From Gliomastix tumulicola (Eukaryota; Ascomycota; Sordariomycetes; Hypocreales; Bionectriaceae), in assembly GCA_001599755.1 (NCBI GenBank), contig BCHX01000006.1:62001-126000 (forward strand): a stretch of DNA of 64,000 nt, read 5' to 3'. The notes below the pieces were generated by a model that ran no database searches, was not told where the DNA came from, and saw only the letters and a list, made by a program, of their open reading frames with translations. Positions 43,650 to 53,978 of the stretch are shown here, piece after piece. The position numbers and the translations under genes are program-made. Numbering within the stretch: the first letter of the stretch is position 1; the number at the start of each line of letters is the position of its first letter.

Positions 43650-45189
43650 TTAGTCCACGTATCCGGACAGTCGCTCAATCAGCTCCTCTACCTCCATCGG
43701 CCCATCAATCGCCTCGGGCTCCTCTCCCTCGTCTCCGTGGCCATGCTTGTGCTTGTGAGGCGGAATGAGGACCTTGTCGATGACGTGGATCACACCGTTC
43801 TTCCCGACGCCGTCCGAGATCGTCACATATGAGAAGCCGTTGACACGGATCGTCTTGAAGGCCGCGAGCGTCGAAATGTCCACGCCGACGTGGGCGTCCT
43901 TGAGCAGCGTCTCCAGATCGAAATGCTCCGTCTCTCGGCCCCCGGGCACACCTCCCTTGCCATGCTTCCTCTCGTCGTAAAACGCATCGCTGTACAGCGT
44001 CGCATTGGGCGCGATGTGATACTTGAGGATGGCATTCAGGTACTTCAACCCCGTCTCGGTGTTGAAGAGGAACGCATTGACGCGGGGTCCCAGCCGGGCG
44101 AAGGCGATGTTGGACGGCGCGAAGACGGTGCTGCCCTTCATCTTGACGTGGTGGACGAACTTGACAAAGTCGGTCTTGACGTACGCGAGGAGGAGCGTGG
44201 AAAACTCGCTGGGGAAGAGCGAGAGGACGCGGCCGATCATGGGCGGCGGGACGAGGATGCTCGAGACGCCGTGGATGACGCCGTTCTTTGCGCCCTGCGA
44301 TGGATGTGTCTGTCAGTCGTTGATCTTTCTTTGGGTGAGATGAATGAGAATGGGGAGAGAACAGGGACACGAGACTCACGATGTCGGCGGCGACGACCTT
44401 GCTGTAGAAATTGAGCCTCACACCACCGAGGCCGACGCTGGTACGCAGCCTCTGCGGCTCTTTGCCGAGCAGCTTCTCATCGAGCGTGGTCGGGAGAGTA
44501 TGCGTCGTCAGGATCCTGCGGGCGTTGTACGTGTCCAGGCCGATGTGGTACTGGAGCACAGACTCGATGAACTTCTTGCTGGGCTTCTTCTTCCCATCCT
44601 TGCCCTTGTGGTGGTGATGGTGCTCAGGGATGTGGTCGAACGCCGAGTCGACGGGGACGAAGAGCGTGTAATTGGCCTTGGTGCTGTTGAGGGTGTCGAC
44701 AAGATCCGGGTACTCGCTGACCAGCTTGTAGAACCTGGTGGTGTAGTTGCTGAGGCTGATGAGCTGGTAGATGGTCAGGTCGGGAAAGTCGTGGAAGCCG
44801 TCGTTGGACAGGACCCGATGGAGGGTGGGGAGGGCATCGACGGCCTCGGTGAGATGGCCCCGGAGCTGGTCCTGGATGCCCTCGGCGGCGTCGATAACGG
44901 TATCCCAGCTGGCACGGACGTAGTCGAGGGATCCATCGACCAGGGAGGCGACGTGCTCCCTGGAGGATTCGGCGACGCTGTTCCACCAGTGCTCGACCTG
45001 CGCGTCGCCCTCCTCGCTGTGGCGGGTGTGATCCTCAACGAGACCAGTCCAATGCCCACTGATGGGAGACTGCTGCTGAAGCCCGTCAGGATAGAGGGGC
45101 GACGAGTCATGGTGAGGCGAGACGCGCGCCGGCGAGGCGACGGAGGACGCCACCAGGGCAGCGCCAGTGACTAGCTGGATGGCTTTCAT
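43650..45189 (-). CDS. Secreted fasciclin (FAS1) protein, two domains
   Basis: Two exons on the minus strand, 45189-44380 and 44294-43650; 484 aa. Signal peptide MKAIQLVTGAALVASSVAS. A linker of about 90 residues with little structure precedes FAS1 domain 1 (about 120-285: FPDLTIYQLISLSNYTTRFYKL, ANYTLFVPVDSAF, VLQYHIGLDTY) and FAS1 domain 2 (about 295-465: TVFAPSNIAFARLG, ILKYHIAPNATLYS, KNGVIHVIDKVLIPP). Domain 1 carries a His/Lys-rich insert (PEHHHHHKGKDGKKK) after the first core. The C-terminus is charged, with HKHKHGHGDEGEEPE, and there is no GPI tail. FAS1 proteins mediate adhesion or wall association. The His-rich patches may bind metal. Confidence 0.92.
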
Positions 45190-46757
45190 GATGATGATGA
45201 ACGATGAGACGGCTCAAAGACGGTTCGTTTCAATTGCACGTGCGTATGTAATCCAAGAGGGACCTCCTCATGCACGGTGACAGATGAGGGCCGAGGCGAC
45301 GGCTGGTGGTCCTCCAGCTGCACGAGCGAGTGCCAAAAAGGCGTCCACAAAGCAGGGCCCGGACTTTCCGACCGCGTGGAGACTGGGATCAGACTGGGCT
45401 TTTCTTTCGGGTACGTCAGACTAGACCGAGACAGTACTCCGTAGATGCACAGGGACCAGGATGGGATGGATATGGTGAGGGAAGTTCAGATGAACAGATG
45501 AAGGGGATGCGGATGGCAGAGATGTGCTTCTTGTATCGAGTGCAAAGGTGTTTCAATAGCTGCTTCTCAAGGATAAATAAATGCAAGCATCATCAATCCA
45601 GGAAGCCGGAATCTCGAGCACTCTCCGAGCCCGCCCGCCAACTCAGAGCCACGCAAGCCAGCAGTGAGGGGGAACGAAAATCATGATGTTATCGATCGTC
45701 AGCTGACGTCAACTCCACATCAGCAAAGCTTGTGGCCAGACGCCCAGAACGGGGATAGGATGATGAAGCAATCAATCAGTGCCTGAACGGGGTCCAGATG
45801 CTGCTGTAACATGGGAGGAGGATTTTGAGTGTGCTGCAGCGTCCCCAGTAGCTGCATCGTTGCCCTGGGACTGCCCCTGTGGTGTCTCAAAGTGCCAGGA
45901 AAAGTCGAGGGACGACGCTCCTTCAGAGGGCCTCCCGTCTCGTCTGAGCATCTGAGGCCATGGAGCCAAGTCTCAGTTCCAAGCCACCAAAGCACCCAAG
46001 CGCAGGGATCTCCAGGCGGTCCCACAGACTTGTCAGCACTTGTCCTGTGCTTCGCCGTGGCTCGTTCTCGCCCCTCCCCTCTTCCAGGCTGTTCCAACGC
46101 CGTTGGTTCGCCGTTGCTTTTGGTGCTTATCGCCTCGCCGTGGCTGAGCTGCTTCTGGTGTCCCGGCTCTCCTCAGTCCCGGCTTCTGACCTTACCTTAC
46201 CTCGCCTGACTTTATCTTACTTCCTCACCTGCTAGCTGCTGTTAGTGCTAGCTGACATTCTCGTGTCGTGTTCCTACTTCGCAACTTCTCGCTCTTTTGG
46301 TGCCGTCTGTAGAGCGAGCGCTGGTTGCAAGACACGGTCGCATCAGAGCCCTACTAATTGCACTTTCTCCCCCCTCCATCCTCGCCTCTTGGAGCTGACC
46401 AACGGCCCAACCGACGCCCAATTGCCTCCCGATCGAATTGGGTTCTTCTAGAACGGCCAAGACACGACTGCGACGGCGGCGAAGACTACTACAACTCTCT
46501 GAGAGGGCACCATCAATCGGTCATTCTGCGGCGACGATTGCGACGACATACATTTAGCGATAGACTGCTAGCGATATACTACAAGCGACATACATACATC
46601 GGTCGAGACACCCAGCGATACCTAGACAGGCCGGCCGACGTCCAACGACTGCGACTGCGACTGCGACTGCGACTCCCCTCGATACACACCGTCCCGTCTC
46701 GACTTGTCCCTCTCTCGATCTCTATAGAACCCTCCCGCACCGGCAGACACAGGCACG
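45190..46757. promoter_or_regulatory. Divergent intergenic region and long leader of the polyQ gene
   Basis: About 1.57 kb. The high part (from roughly 46200) is C/T-rich and then made of ACGACTGC-like short repeats, consistent with a long transcribed 5' leader of the gene at 46758. A CGACTG hexanucleotide array lies at 46646-46674. No coding feature with a motif was found. Confidence 0.45.
46646..46674 (+). repeat. CGACTG hexanucleotide repeat
   Basis: About five tandem copies roughly 85-110 bp before the ATG of the polyQ gene, inside its presumed 5' leader. Confidence 0.75.
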
Positions 46758-47984
46758 ATGCTGCGCAAAAAGGAGGTCTACACGGTGGTCACGCCCATCC
46801 CGGGCTTCATCCCGCGGCAGCTCGCCCTCGACATCCTGCACTCGCACTCCGAGGTCATCACGCTCAACCCGCTCGTCCTCTCGCACAAGGCGATCCCGGC
46901 CCCGCGCGACGCCGCCGCCGACGAGTTCTACAGCACGTGGTACGAGATCACGGAGCGCGTGCAGGTCGTTCCGGGCGCCGGCAAGTTCGGCTCCAGCAAG
47001 ATCACCTTCAACGGCTGCTTCCACGACATGCCCTGGGGCCTGCAGACGCACACGTACGCGCCCTTCAACATCGACCTGCGCATCAAGTACCGCATCGCCG
47101 GCAACCAGCCCGGCATCGAGCCGCCCGAGATCCGCGAGATGGGGCTGGAGTCGCTGGGCGCGCCCCAGGACGGCCTGTACCTGCGCGAGGACATCGAGAT
47201 CCGCTGCAACATCACCATGGTCAGCTTCGTCAAGGCCCAGCTCAAGGCCGCCAGCAAGGAGATGGTCCAGCGCATCATCCGCAAGGCCGAGCTGCTCGAC
47301 GCCGGCGTGCTGCAGGCCATGATGTCGCAGGACGGCAGGCTCAGGACCATCAACCCCAACGACAGATCCGACGCCTCGGCTGCTGCCATGGCCGGCCGTC
47401 CGCTCAGCCCGTCCCGACCACCCTCGTCTTTCGGCGGAAGCCCCAGGCCGATGGGCCCGTATCCGACATCCCCGACGCTCTCGACCGCGCCGCCCGGACG
47501 CTCCAACACGTCTGCCTCGTGGCGAGACTACCGCAACTCCTACCAAGGCTACCCGAACCAACAACAGCAGCAGCAGCAGCAGCAGATGTACAACCCCATG
47601 ACCACGCCGCCGCCGCCGATCCCGCCCAAGGAGCAGCAGTCCTCGCCGCAGCCCATGGAGCTCCCCGGCGACTTCCAGTACCACCAACCCCCTCCTCAGC
47701 AGCAGCAGCAGCAACAACAACAACAACATCCATCGCCAGCTCTGCATCCCAGCCACGCCGGTTTCGCGCCGCATCACTGGCCGGCAAGCCACCACGACGC
47801 ATCCAACAATACATCGCCCAACCCGCAATGGGGCGGGCCTCAGCCCAGTCCGACAAGCACAAGCTCTGCGTACGGCGGGAGCAGCACGGGAGGACAGCCG
47901 TCGCCGAATTACCCCGGGGCCTGGTCGCAGCAGAGCCACATCACGGAGCTGCCGTCGAATTCCCAGGGCAATCAGTGGAGATAA
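46758..47984 (+). CDS. Conserved fungal protein, DUF7053-like, with polyglutamine C-terminus
   Basis: 408 aa, single exon. The first 190 residues form a compact domain (KKEVYTVVTPIPGFIPRQLA, DEFYSTWYEITERVQVVPG, GCFHDMPWGLQTHTYAPFNI, YRIAGNQPG, IRCNITMVSFVKAQLKAA). I recognise it as the conserved fungal family often listed as DUF7053; the name is from memory and the function is unknown. The remaining half is low complexity: Ser/Pro-rich with two glutamine runs (CAG/CAA tracts at 47559-47585 and 47697-47727) and proline-rich patches (PPPPIPP). The layout suggests a cytosolic or cortical adaptor. The opposite strand is also open for 440 codons, an effect of GC-rich codon use. Confidence 0.8.
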   Translation: MLRKKEVYTVVTPIPGFIPRQLALDILHSHSEVITLNPLVLSHKAIPAPRDAAADEFYSTWYEITERVQVVPGAGKFGSSKITFNGCFHDMPWGLQTHTYAPFNIDLRIKYRIAGNQPGIEPPEIREMGLESLGAPQDGLYLREDIEIRCNITMVSFVKAQLKAASKEMVQRIIRKAELLDAGVLQAMMSQDGRLRTINPNDRSDASAAAMAGRPLSPSRPPSSFGGSPRPMGPYPTSPTLSTAPPGRSNTSASWRDYRNSYQGYPNQQQQQQQQQMYNPMTTPPPPIPPKEQQSSPQPMELPGDFQYHQPPPQQQQQQQQQQHPSPALHPSHAGFAPHHWPASHHDASNNTSPNPQWGGPQPSPTSTSSAYGGSSTGGQPSPNYPGAWSQQSHITELPSNSQGNQWR

Positions 47985-48724
47985 AAGAGACGGGCACGTC
48001 TGGGTATGGAAATGGGAGCTTGATTTTGCGATATGATATACCACGGGGCACTGCTTAGCTTATTGGCGTTTCTGCTTGACGATACCGATATTATCTGTAA
48101 ACGAAAATGATGACAGTATAAGACATTTTTCCTGCTTTCCTTGCACTTCTTCCAAGGCTTGAGCTGCGTGTCGTAGTCACAGATCAGGTGCTGGCCTTCG
48201 ATATCCAATCCAGTGTATCCTGCAGCCGAGTTGGTGATACGGATACGGGGGACTTGCTGCAGCACTGCAGACAGCTCGTCTTAATCGATCCGAGTCCACG
48301 GCAGATGTACGCAGGTTTCATCCGCAGTGATACGTTGACAGACTGTTCAATTATTTGTCCGCCGGCGGCTTCACAGTCCACGGAGCAGCATTTGTCATCA
48401 ACATCACGTCCTCCTCGAGAGCCAGCATCTTCATCCCCACCCCTAAGATCAGTCTCTCCATTCTCCTCAGACCGTCTCGTCCTGCCCACCCCCACCGATT
48501 TGGCCGATTTGTTAGTAATATCACAGCATCGAATGTGCGGCAATCGAGGCTGAGAAATCAACCCCAAGCACGCCATCTGCAATATGAGGAAGTCTGTAGC
48601 CCTTTGAGTTTCTGTATAAATGCGCCGGCCGCCGACCATGTGCGGGCTTGGGGTATATCTTTTCGTCAGTGAGACACCCATTCGTCACATCCCAACTACG
48701 TGAAGGACGCCAGACAGCAACACC
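47985..48724. other. Intergenic between polyQ gene and Gal80-like gene
   Basis: About 740 bp. A minus-strand 165-codon frame across 48184-48681 has no motif. The TATA box at 48615-48620 belongs to the next gene. Confidence 0.4.
48615..48620 (+). promoter_or_regulatory. TATA box of Gal80-like gene
   Basis: TATAAA about 105-110 bp upstream of the ATG at 48725. Confidence 0.5.
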
Positions 48725-49906
48725 ATGTCGCCCATCCGCGTAGGCATCATCGGCCTCTCCTCCTCGGCCTCGACATCCTGGGCCTCGGGCGCCCATCTGC
48801 CCTACCTCCTCTCCCCGCGCGGCCGCCAGAAGTACCAGATCGTCGCACTCCTCAACTCGAGCGTGGACGCCGCCCGCGCTGCCATCACGCACTACAAGCT
48901 AGACGCCAGCGTCGTCAAGCCGTACGGCGACCCAGAGTCTCTCGCGGCCGATGCTGATGTCGACCTCGTCGTGAACTGCACCCGCGTAGACGTGCACTAC
49001 CCGAGCGTCCTCCCGAGCGTTAGGGCTGGCAAGAATGTCTTGGTCGAGTGGCCCCTGGCCAACAGCGTGGAGCGAGCCAAGGAGTTGGCCGAGACGGTGA
49101 CGGCCAAGGGGGCCAAGTCCATCGTCGGCTTGCAGGGCCGGCTCGCTCCGCCTGTTGTCAAGCTGCGTGAGCTCCTGGAGGAGGGCGCCATTGGCAAGGT
49201 TCTCAGCAGCGAGATCAGAGGCGCTGGAGGGACCAATGACCGAGCGAGTCTGCCGCCTGGCCTGGCGTATTTCACTGACCGGTCAGTGGGAGGGAACGTC
49301 TACACAATCGGCTTCGGTCACTGTGAGTCTGCCACTTCGTTTCCCAGTGATTTCTGCATGGTACTGACATAAAGTGCAGTGTTTGACCAGGTGCAACACG
49401 TCCTTGGTGACTTCCTCAACCTCCAGGGTCACTTCCATCTCCAGCGCCCACAGGTAAAGATTCGCGGCACTGATCAGGAGCTCACCTCGACCGTCCCTGA
49501 TCTCATCATCACCACCGCCAATCTCCCCGCGACCGAGCAGACCCAGAAGGACGCCTCCGTGCTCTACCGCTTCCGCCGCGGCGTGCCGTTCCCTGGCGAG
49601 CCGGCGCTCGTCTGGACCATTTCCGGCGAGAAGGGCGAGATCCGCCTCATCGCGAAAGACGGCACCACGCTGCATGCCAGCGCGTACTCGGGACCCGTCA
49701 CCATCGAGCTGCATGACTTTGCCGAGGACAAGGTACGAACCGTGGACTGGGCGTGGGAGGACTGGCAGGAGGAGCTGCCCATTGTTTCCAGGAGCGTGGC
49801 GAAGCTCTACGAACATTATGCTGATGGTGGGCGTGTGCCGACATTCGACGACGCTGTGAAGAGGCATGAGCAGCTTGAGGGCGTGCTTTCAACCTGGACA
49901 CGGTAA
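48725..49906 (+). CDS. GFO/IDH/MocA-family protein, Gal80-like
   Basis: Two exons, 48725-49322 and 49380-49906; 374 aa. The N-terminal Rossmann domain starts VGIIGLSSSASTSWASGAHL and has VDLVVNCTRVDVHY. The position usually occupied by the catalytic EKP motif reads VLVEWPLANS (Glu108-Trp109-Pro110), followed by IVGLQGRLAPPVVKLREL. The C-terminal alpha/beta domain includes FGHLFDQVQHVLGDF, which crosses the splice site, and VPDLIITTANL. EWPLA plus the LQGR block are features of Gal80, the yeast galactose repressor that binds NAD(P) but is not a dehydrogenase. In filamentous fungi such proteins are not shown to repress galactose genes. A sensor or non-catalytic role is likely; enzyme activity cannot be excluded. 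Confidence 0.85.
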
Positions 49907-50009
49907 GGGATCGCCTGATGATGAATAATAAATATATGCAACGTTTCTGGGCTCCTATATATAGCTGCTATATACATGGCTAGTAGTTGACCAGTAGGCC
50001 TAGACCAGC

Positions 50010-51364
50010 TTAGCATACTTGCGAGTTAAGCACGGACTGGATGTCACGATCAATGATGCCCGCAGCAACAGCATCTGTAAAGTTGTTAGCATAAGAACCA
50101 ACGAGAGAGAGTACTATACACGTGGATGTTTCATCCAAACTTACCTTTGTAGGACCACCTCGGGTCTCCGAGGTTGGCCTTCCACGTCCAGAAGATCCAG
50201 CCGTTGGTCGATCTCTCGTACGTCTGGACCTGAGCCGCGAACCACCTCCTGTAGAAGTCGACATTGTTGAAGGGGTTCCACGCGTCCGTCCACTCGACGT
50301 TGTCGGGCACACTGAGACTCCATTCGCCGATGAGCAGGACGTCTTCGGCGTTGCGGTCGTCACGGCAGGAGGTAGACACGTAGGAGTCCTTGTTGACGGG
50401 GACGGAGGGATCCCATTTGAGGTAGCGGTGGTCGTCGAAGGCGGTGAAGTAGGTATCAGAAAGGAACTCAGTCGGGTTACCGGAGCCCCAGAGCTCGCTC
50501 ATCATCTGGACATGGACATAGTCGTTGGCGGCAACACCAAGGCTGCGCTCGACCTCACGGATGGCCTGATACATCCCAGGGTTAGAGATTTTCTCACAAA
50601 AAGCTACATCGGCAAGGGGTCTCACATTGTAGGCATTGGGGTAGAACGAGCTGCGAAGAGACTGGACCGCATTGTCCCAGTGAAGAGGCTCGTTGATGAC
50701 CTGGATCATGCCCACGTTGCGGTAGGCATTGTTGGTGTGGACAATCTCGGTGATCCAGCGCAGCCACTCGAGCGCGCGGCCGTAGTTGTAGTCGTTGTAG
50801 AAGTCGGCATTGGGGTTGTACTGGCCCGTGAAAGGCTGGTTGGCAACCTGAGCGCCAGGGCCGCCATGAAGACTACACAGATGTTAGTGACATGAACAGG
50901 CGACGAGTCTGAGCTATTCAAAGGAGGGCTCACTCAAGGATAATGTAGAAACCACGATCAGACGCAGCTCCGACGAACTTGGTCAGCTTGTCCAGGCCGC
51001 CTCGGGGGAAGTGCTCCGAAGAATCGATGAGGTCCTCCTTGAGCCAGTAACCAAGAGGCACGCGAATCGTGTTGAGCCCATAGCTCATCATCTCGTCGAG
51101 GTCCCCAGTGCCGATCCACGACTCGTAGTGCCTCTGGAACGCAGAGTTGGCAGCGTCCTGTCCAAGGCGCATGACGCAGTCGAACTCGGACTTCTGGTCG
51201 CCGCTGCAGCCGATCCGCTGCCACTCCTCCCAGTCGATCCAGGGCTCGTAGACGAACATGGTGCCGACGTTGACGCCACGCATCTTGTGGCCGGGGAGCC
51301 ATGCGTGGGAGACGGAGGCGAAGCCCGCCACGGCGGCAGCTGCCAGAGTAAGTGCTCGGACCAT
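50010..51364 (-). CDS. Secreted GH5 exo-beta-1,3-glucanase (glucan 1,3-beta-glucosidase type)
   Basis: Three exons on the minus strand: 51364-50934, 50872-50145, 50074-50010; 407 aa. Signal peptide MVRALTLAAAAVAGFASVSH. The mature protein starts WLPGHKMRGVNVG, the classic entry of GH5_9 exoglucanases (Exg1-like). The TIM barrel has NTIRVPLGYW, DLHGGPGAQ (restored across the first junction), the acid/base in QVINEP (Glu205) and the nucleophile in LLIGEWSLS (Glu327), then TNGWIFWTWKAN. It releases glucose from beta-1,3-glucan chain ends and works on fungal wall glucan or host callose. An upstream ATG at 51604 lies in what is more likely 5' leader. A TATATAA box is 92 bp upstream. Confidence 0.95.
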
Positions 51365-52453
51365 GATGACTACAAGATCGTTCAGCAGGTGAAACTTGCA
51401 GAAAATGATTCGCTGAAGAACGAGGGAGATCTTCAGTGACGACGGCTCGACATGGTTATATAGATCCGGATCGACCTCGGAACGTGACCCGTGCACATGT
51501 CTATCTATTCCGCGTATTACCACGCGCGCGTGCTCGAAACGGACGAAACATCCAGGTAGCAACTCCTTTCTCCCAACGTCCGAGTCTGCTAGCTCCCACG
51601 ACAAGGCCGGCTCTAGGTCTGACGAGGAAGGCGGCGGGCGTCGATCTCCACTGCAGGCGGGCCGATGTAACTGGCAGTCACGAAGCTCCTACGGGCCGAA
51701 TCTGATACAGCCTAAGGAGAAGAGAAACCCTCCTCCCAGTCAACGTTGCGTGCAGCTGCATTGACCGGCACTTGGGGTAAGATTGGCAGATAATAGGAGG
51801 GGAGAAGAAGAAGGATGGCACGTCCGGTGGTTCCATGGGGAGCTCAGACAGCGGAATTCGACAGTCACTGGTCTGCCACTCCGTCCAGCTTCGGCCGTGC
51901 TCTCTCTCTATGCGCGCGCGGAACTCCACACTGATGATCTTTTGCTCCCGAATCTCATCGGCTGCCGGAACCCACTCGGTCGATTATGCAACCACGGTAT
52001 TTACGGAGCAAGGCGGACATATCGAAGGTTCTTGGAAGAATGCTGCTTTGCCTGGACATCAGCAGCTGGGTTATTACGGGGCGAAACGAGGGATCGTCTG
52101 TGGGGTGCAGGTAAAACACGCCGACATGCTCGAGAAACAAACAAGCAGGGACCGGGTGTCAAAAGAGTAGCGTTCTGGAACGAGACGGCTGACAGACGAG
52201 CTGGATGAGATGGCAAGCTGGGATCCCGCCGGTGACATCTCAACTTGACTGCTTACTAGCGTGACATTGGCAGTAGCAGCTCTTGAAGCCATCCGCTGCT
52301 GTCTCTAGCTCCAACACATCGTCACATGCACGCACACAAGACAAGGATGGAGGACTCGTAGGAGAATGCAGTGAACAAAATCTATCCATGTACAAGTTTA
52401 TATATATACAGTAACGAGAACCATGCAGAGCATTATTCATAACTCATGTCCCA
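51365..52453. other. Intergenic, promoter of the GH5 gene
   Basis: About 1.09 kb. The low end carries the GH5 promoter (TATATAA at 51462-51456, minus strand). The rest, up to the 3' end of the FMN dehydrogenase, shows no gene. Confidence 0.4.
51456..51462 (-). promoter_or_regulatory. TATA box of GH5 glucanase gene
   Basis: TATATAA on the minus strand, 92 bp before the ATG at 51364. Confidence 0.55.
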
Positions 52454-53978
52454 TCAACCGCTGTACCCCCGCGAGGTCCATTTCACCTGAATTGCACAGT
52501 CAGCCCACCTGACGCCCCCCTATCACCCGTTGCAGCAACGACAGCCCTGGAATGGGAAGAAGAATGGTGGTGGTGGTGGAGGGGATGGAAACTCACAGAG
52601 TTGGCGGTGATGTCCTTGAGGTCGTTGAGCCCGAGGTTGCCCGCGTTGACGGCGATCTCGCGCTTCATCAGCTCGACGACCTTCTCGACGCCCTCGACGC
52701 CGAAGACGTTGGCGTACATGAAGGGCCTGCCGAGGCCGACGGCCCGGACTCCCAGAGCGAGGAGCTTGAGCGCGTCGGTGCCGTAGCGCACGCCGCCGTC
52801 GGCGTAGACCTCGAGCTGCTTGAAGACCTCGGGGGCCTCGTTGTGGATCTCGAGGGCGGTCTCGAGGCTCGTCTGCGTGGTGTCGAGCTGGCGGCCGCCG
52901 TGGTTGGACAGGATGATGGCAGGGACGCCGTGCTCGACGGCCAGCTTGGCGTCCTCGACGTTGGAGATGCCCTTGAGGATGATGGGCAGGTCGGTCATGT
53001 TGGTGAGCTTGTGGTACATGTCCCACTGTTGCGCTCGCTCGCGTCAGTCAGTTATCACATCCAGTGGCCCAGAGGGCACGGCGAGGAGGTCTCAAGTCTT
53101 TCTTGACGTACAGTGATGGACACGTATTCGGTGTTCCTGTATTAGCTACTAGTTAGCCGAGCTGGTCCAACCATCACAAATAGGAATAGGGGTTGAAGGG
53201 GGGACATACGCAGAACCAACGCCGAAGCGAGCAGCACGCTGCCTGATGCTGCCGGCCGCCGAGTCTACGGTGAATACGATGGCATCGGCACCGTTCTCCT
53301 TGATGCGGGCGAAGAGCTGCTCAGTCGCCGTGTCGTTGTTGGTGAGGTACACCTGCTGGAACAGCACCTGGCCGTCCTCCTTGACGGCGTAGATCTCCTC
53401 CATGGTCTTGCCGGAGTAGAGCGAAGGCTAATCACATTCCAGTCAGCTGCTTGTCCGCCACTGCATCGCATGCATCAATCAATCTTTCATGACGAAAAAG
53501 CTCGCTCCGCAATTGTACACACCATGTAGAGGATGCCGCTGGAGGCAGCGCCCTTGACAAAGTTGAGCTCGGCGTCGGGGTGGCCACGCTCGGCACGCGC
53601 ACACGGGCTGATGTAGAAGGGAGCAGAGAAGTTGTGGCCGAGGATGGTGGTCGGGAGCGACTTCTCAATGTCGACGATGCTGGTCATGACGCGCGGGCGG
53701 AAATGGAACTGCTGGAAGACCTCGAGGTTGGCCATGTAGGACCACTCGCCGGCGGCGCCGTTGCGGTAGTAGGTGTAGTTCTCGATGGGCAGGAAGCGGC
53801 GGGCAGCCCAGTCAAAGTCCGGGATCGCGACCATGTCGTCAATGTCCGGCAGCTCGCCGACGGGGAGGTCGCCCAGGACGAGCTCAATGCCCGTGTCGGG
53901 CTCGTTGAGGAAGGGACGGGCCGCCATGGCACCGCTGGCCAGGAGAGCCGCAGCGGCTCCGATGTGTGCAGTCCTCAT
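52454..53978 (-). CDS. FMN-dependent alpha-hydroxy acid dehydrogenase/oxidase with signal peptide
   Basis: Five exons on the minus strand: 53978-53523, 53427-53210, 53136-53112 (25 nt), 53025-52597 and 52486-52454 (33 nt); 386 aa, all phases consistent. Family: (S)-2-hydroxy-acid oxidases, cytochrome b2, lactate monooxygenase. Motifs: DIEKSLPTTILGHNFSAPFYI near residue 110, VFTVDSAAGSIRQRAARFG, the catalytic His275 and Arg278 in ILSNHGGRQLD, and the FMN-phosphate block YADGGVRYGTDALKLLALG to AVGLGRPFMYA. Relatives oxidise lactate, glycolate or mandelate. Unusually for this family the protein begins MRTAHIGAAAALLASGAMA, a secretion signal, and has no heme domain and no peroxisomal C-terminal signal. 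The final exon (KWTSRGYSG) is the least certain part. Confidence 0.88.

Noticed and set aside
44344..45174. 276-codon plus-strand frame opposite the fasciclin gene
   Set aside because: Shadow frame; the minus strand has a signal peptide and two FAS1 domains.
46722..48044. 440-codon minus-strand frame opposite the polyQ gene
   Set aside because: Arg/Leu/Val-rich shadow of a GC-rich coding strand; no domain.
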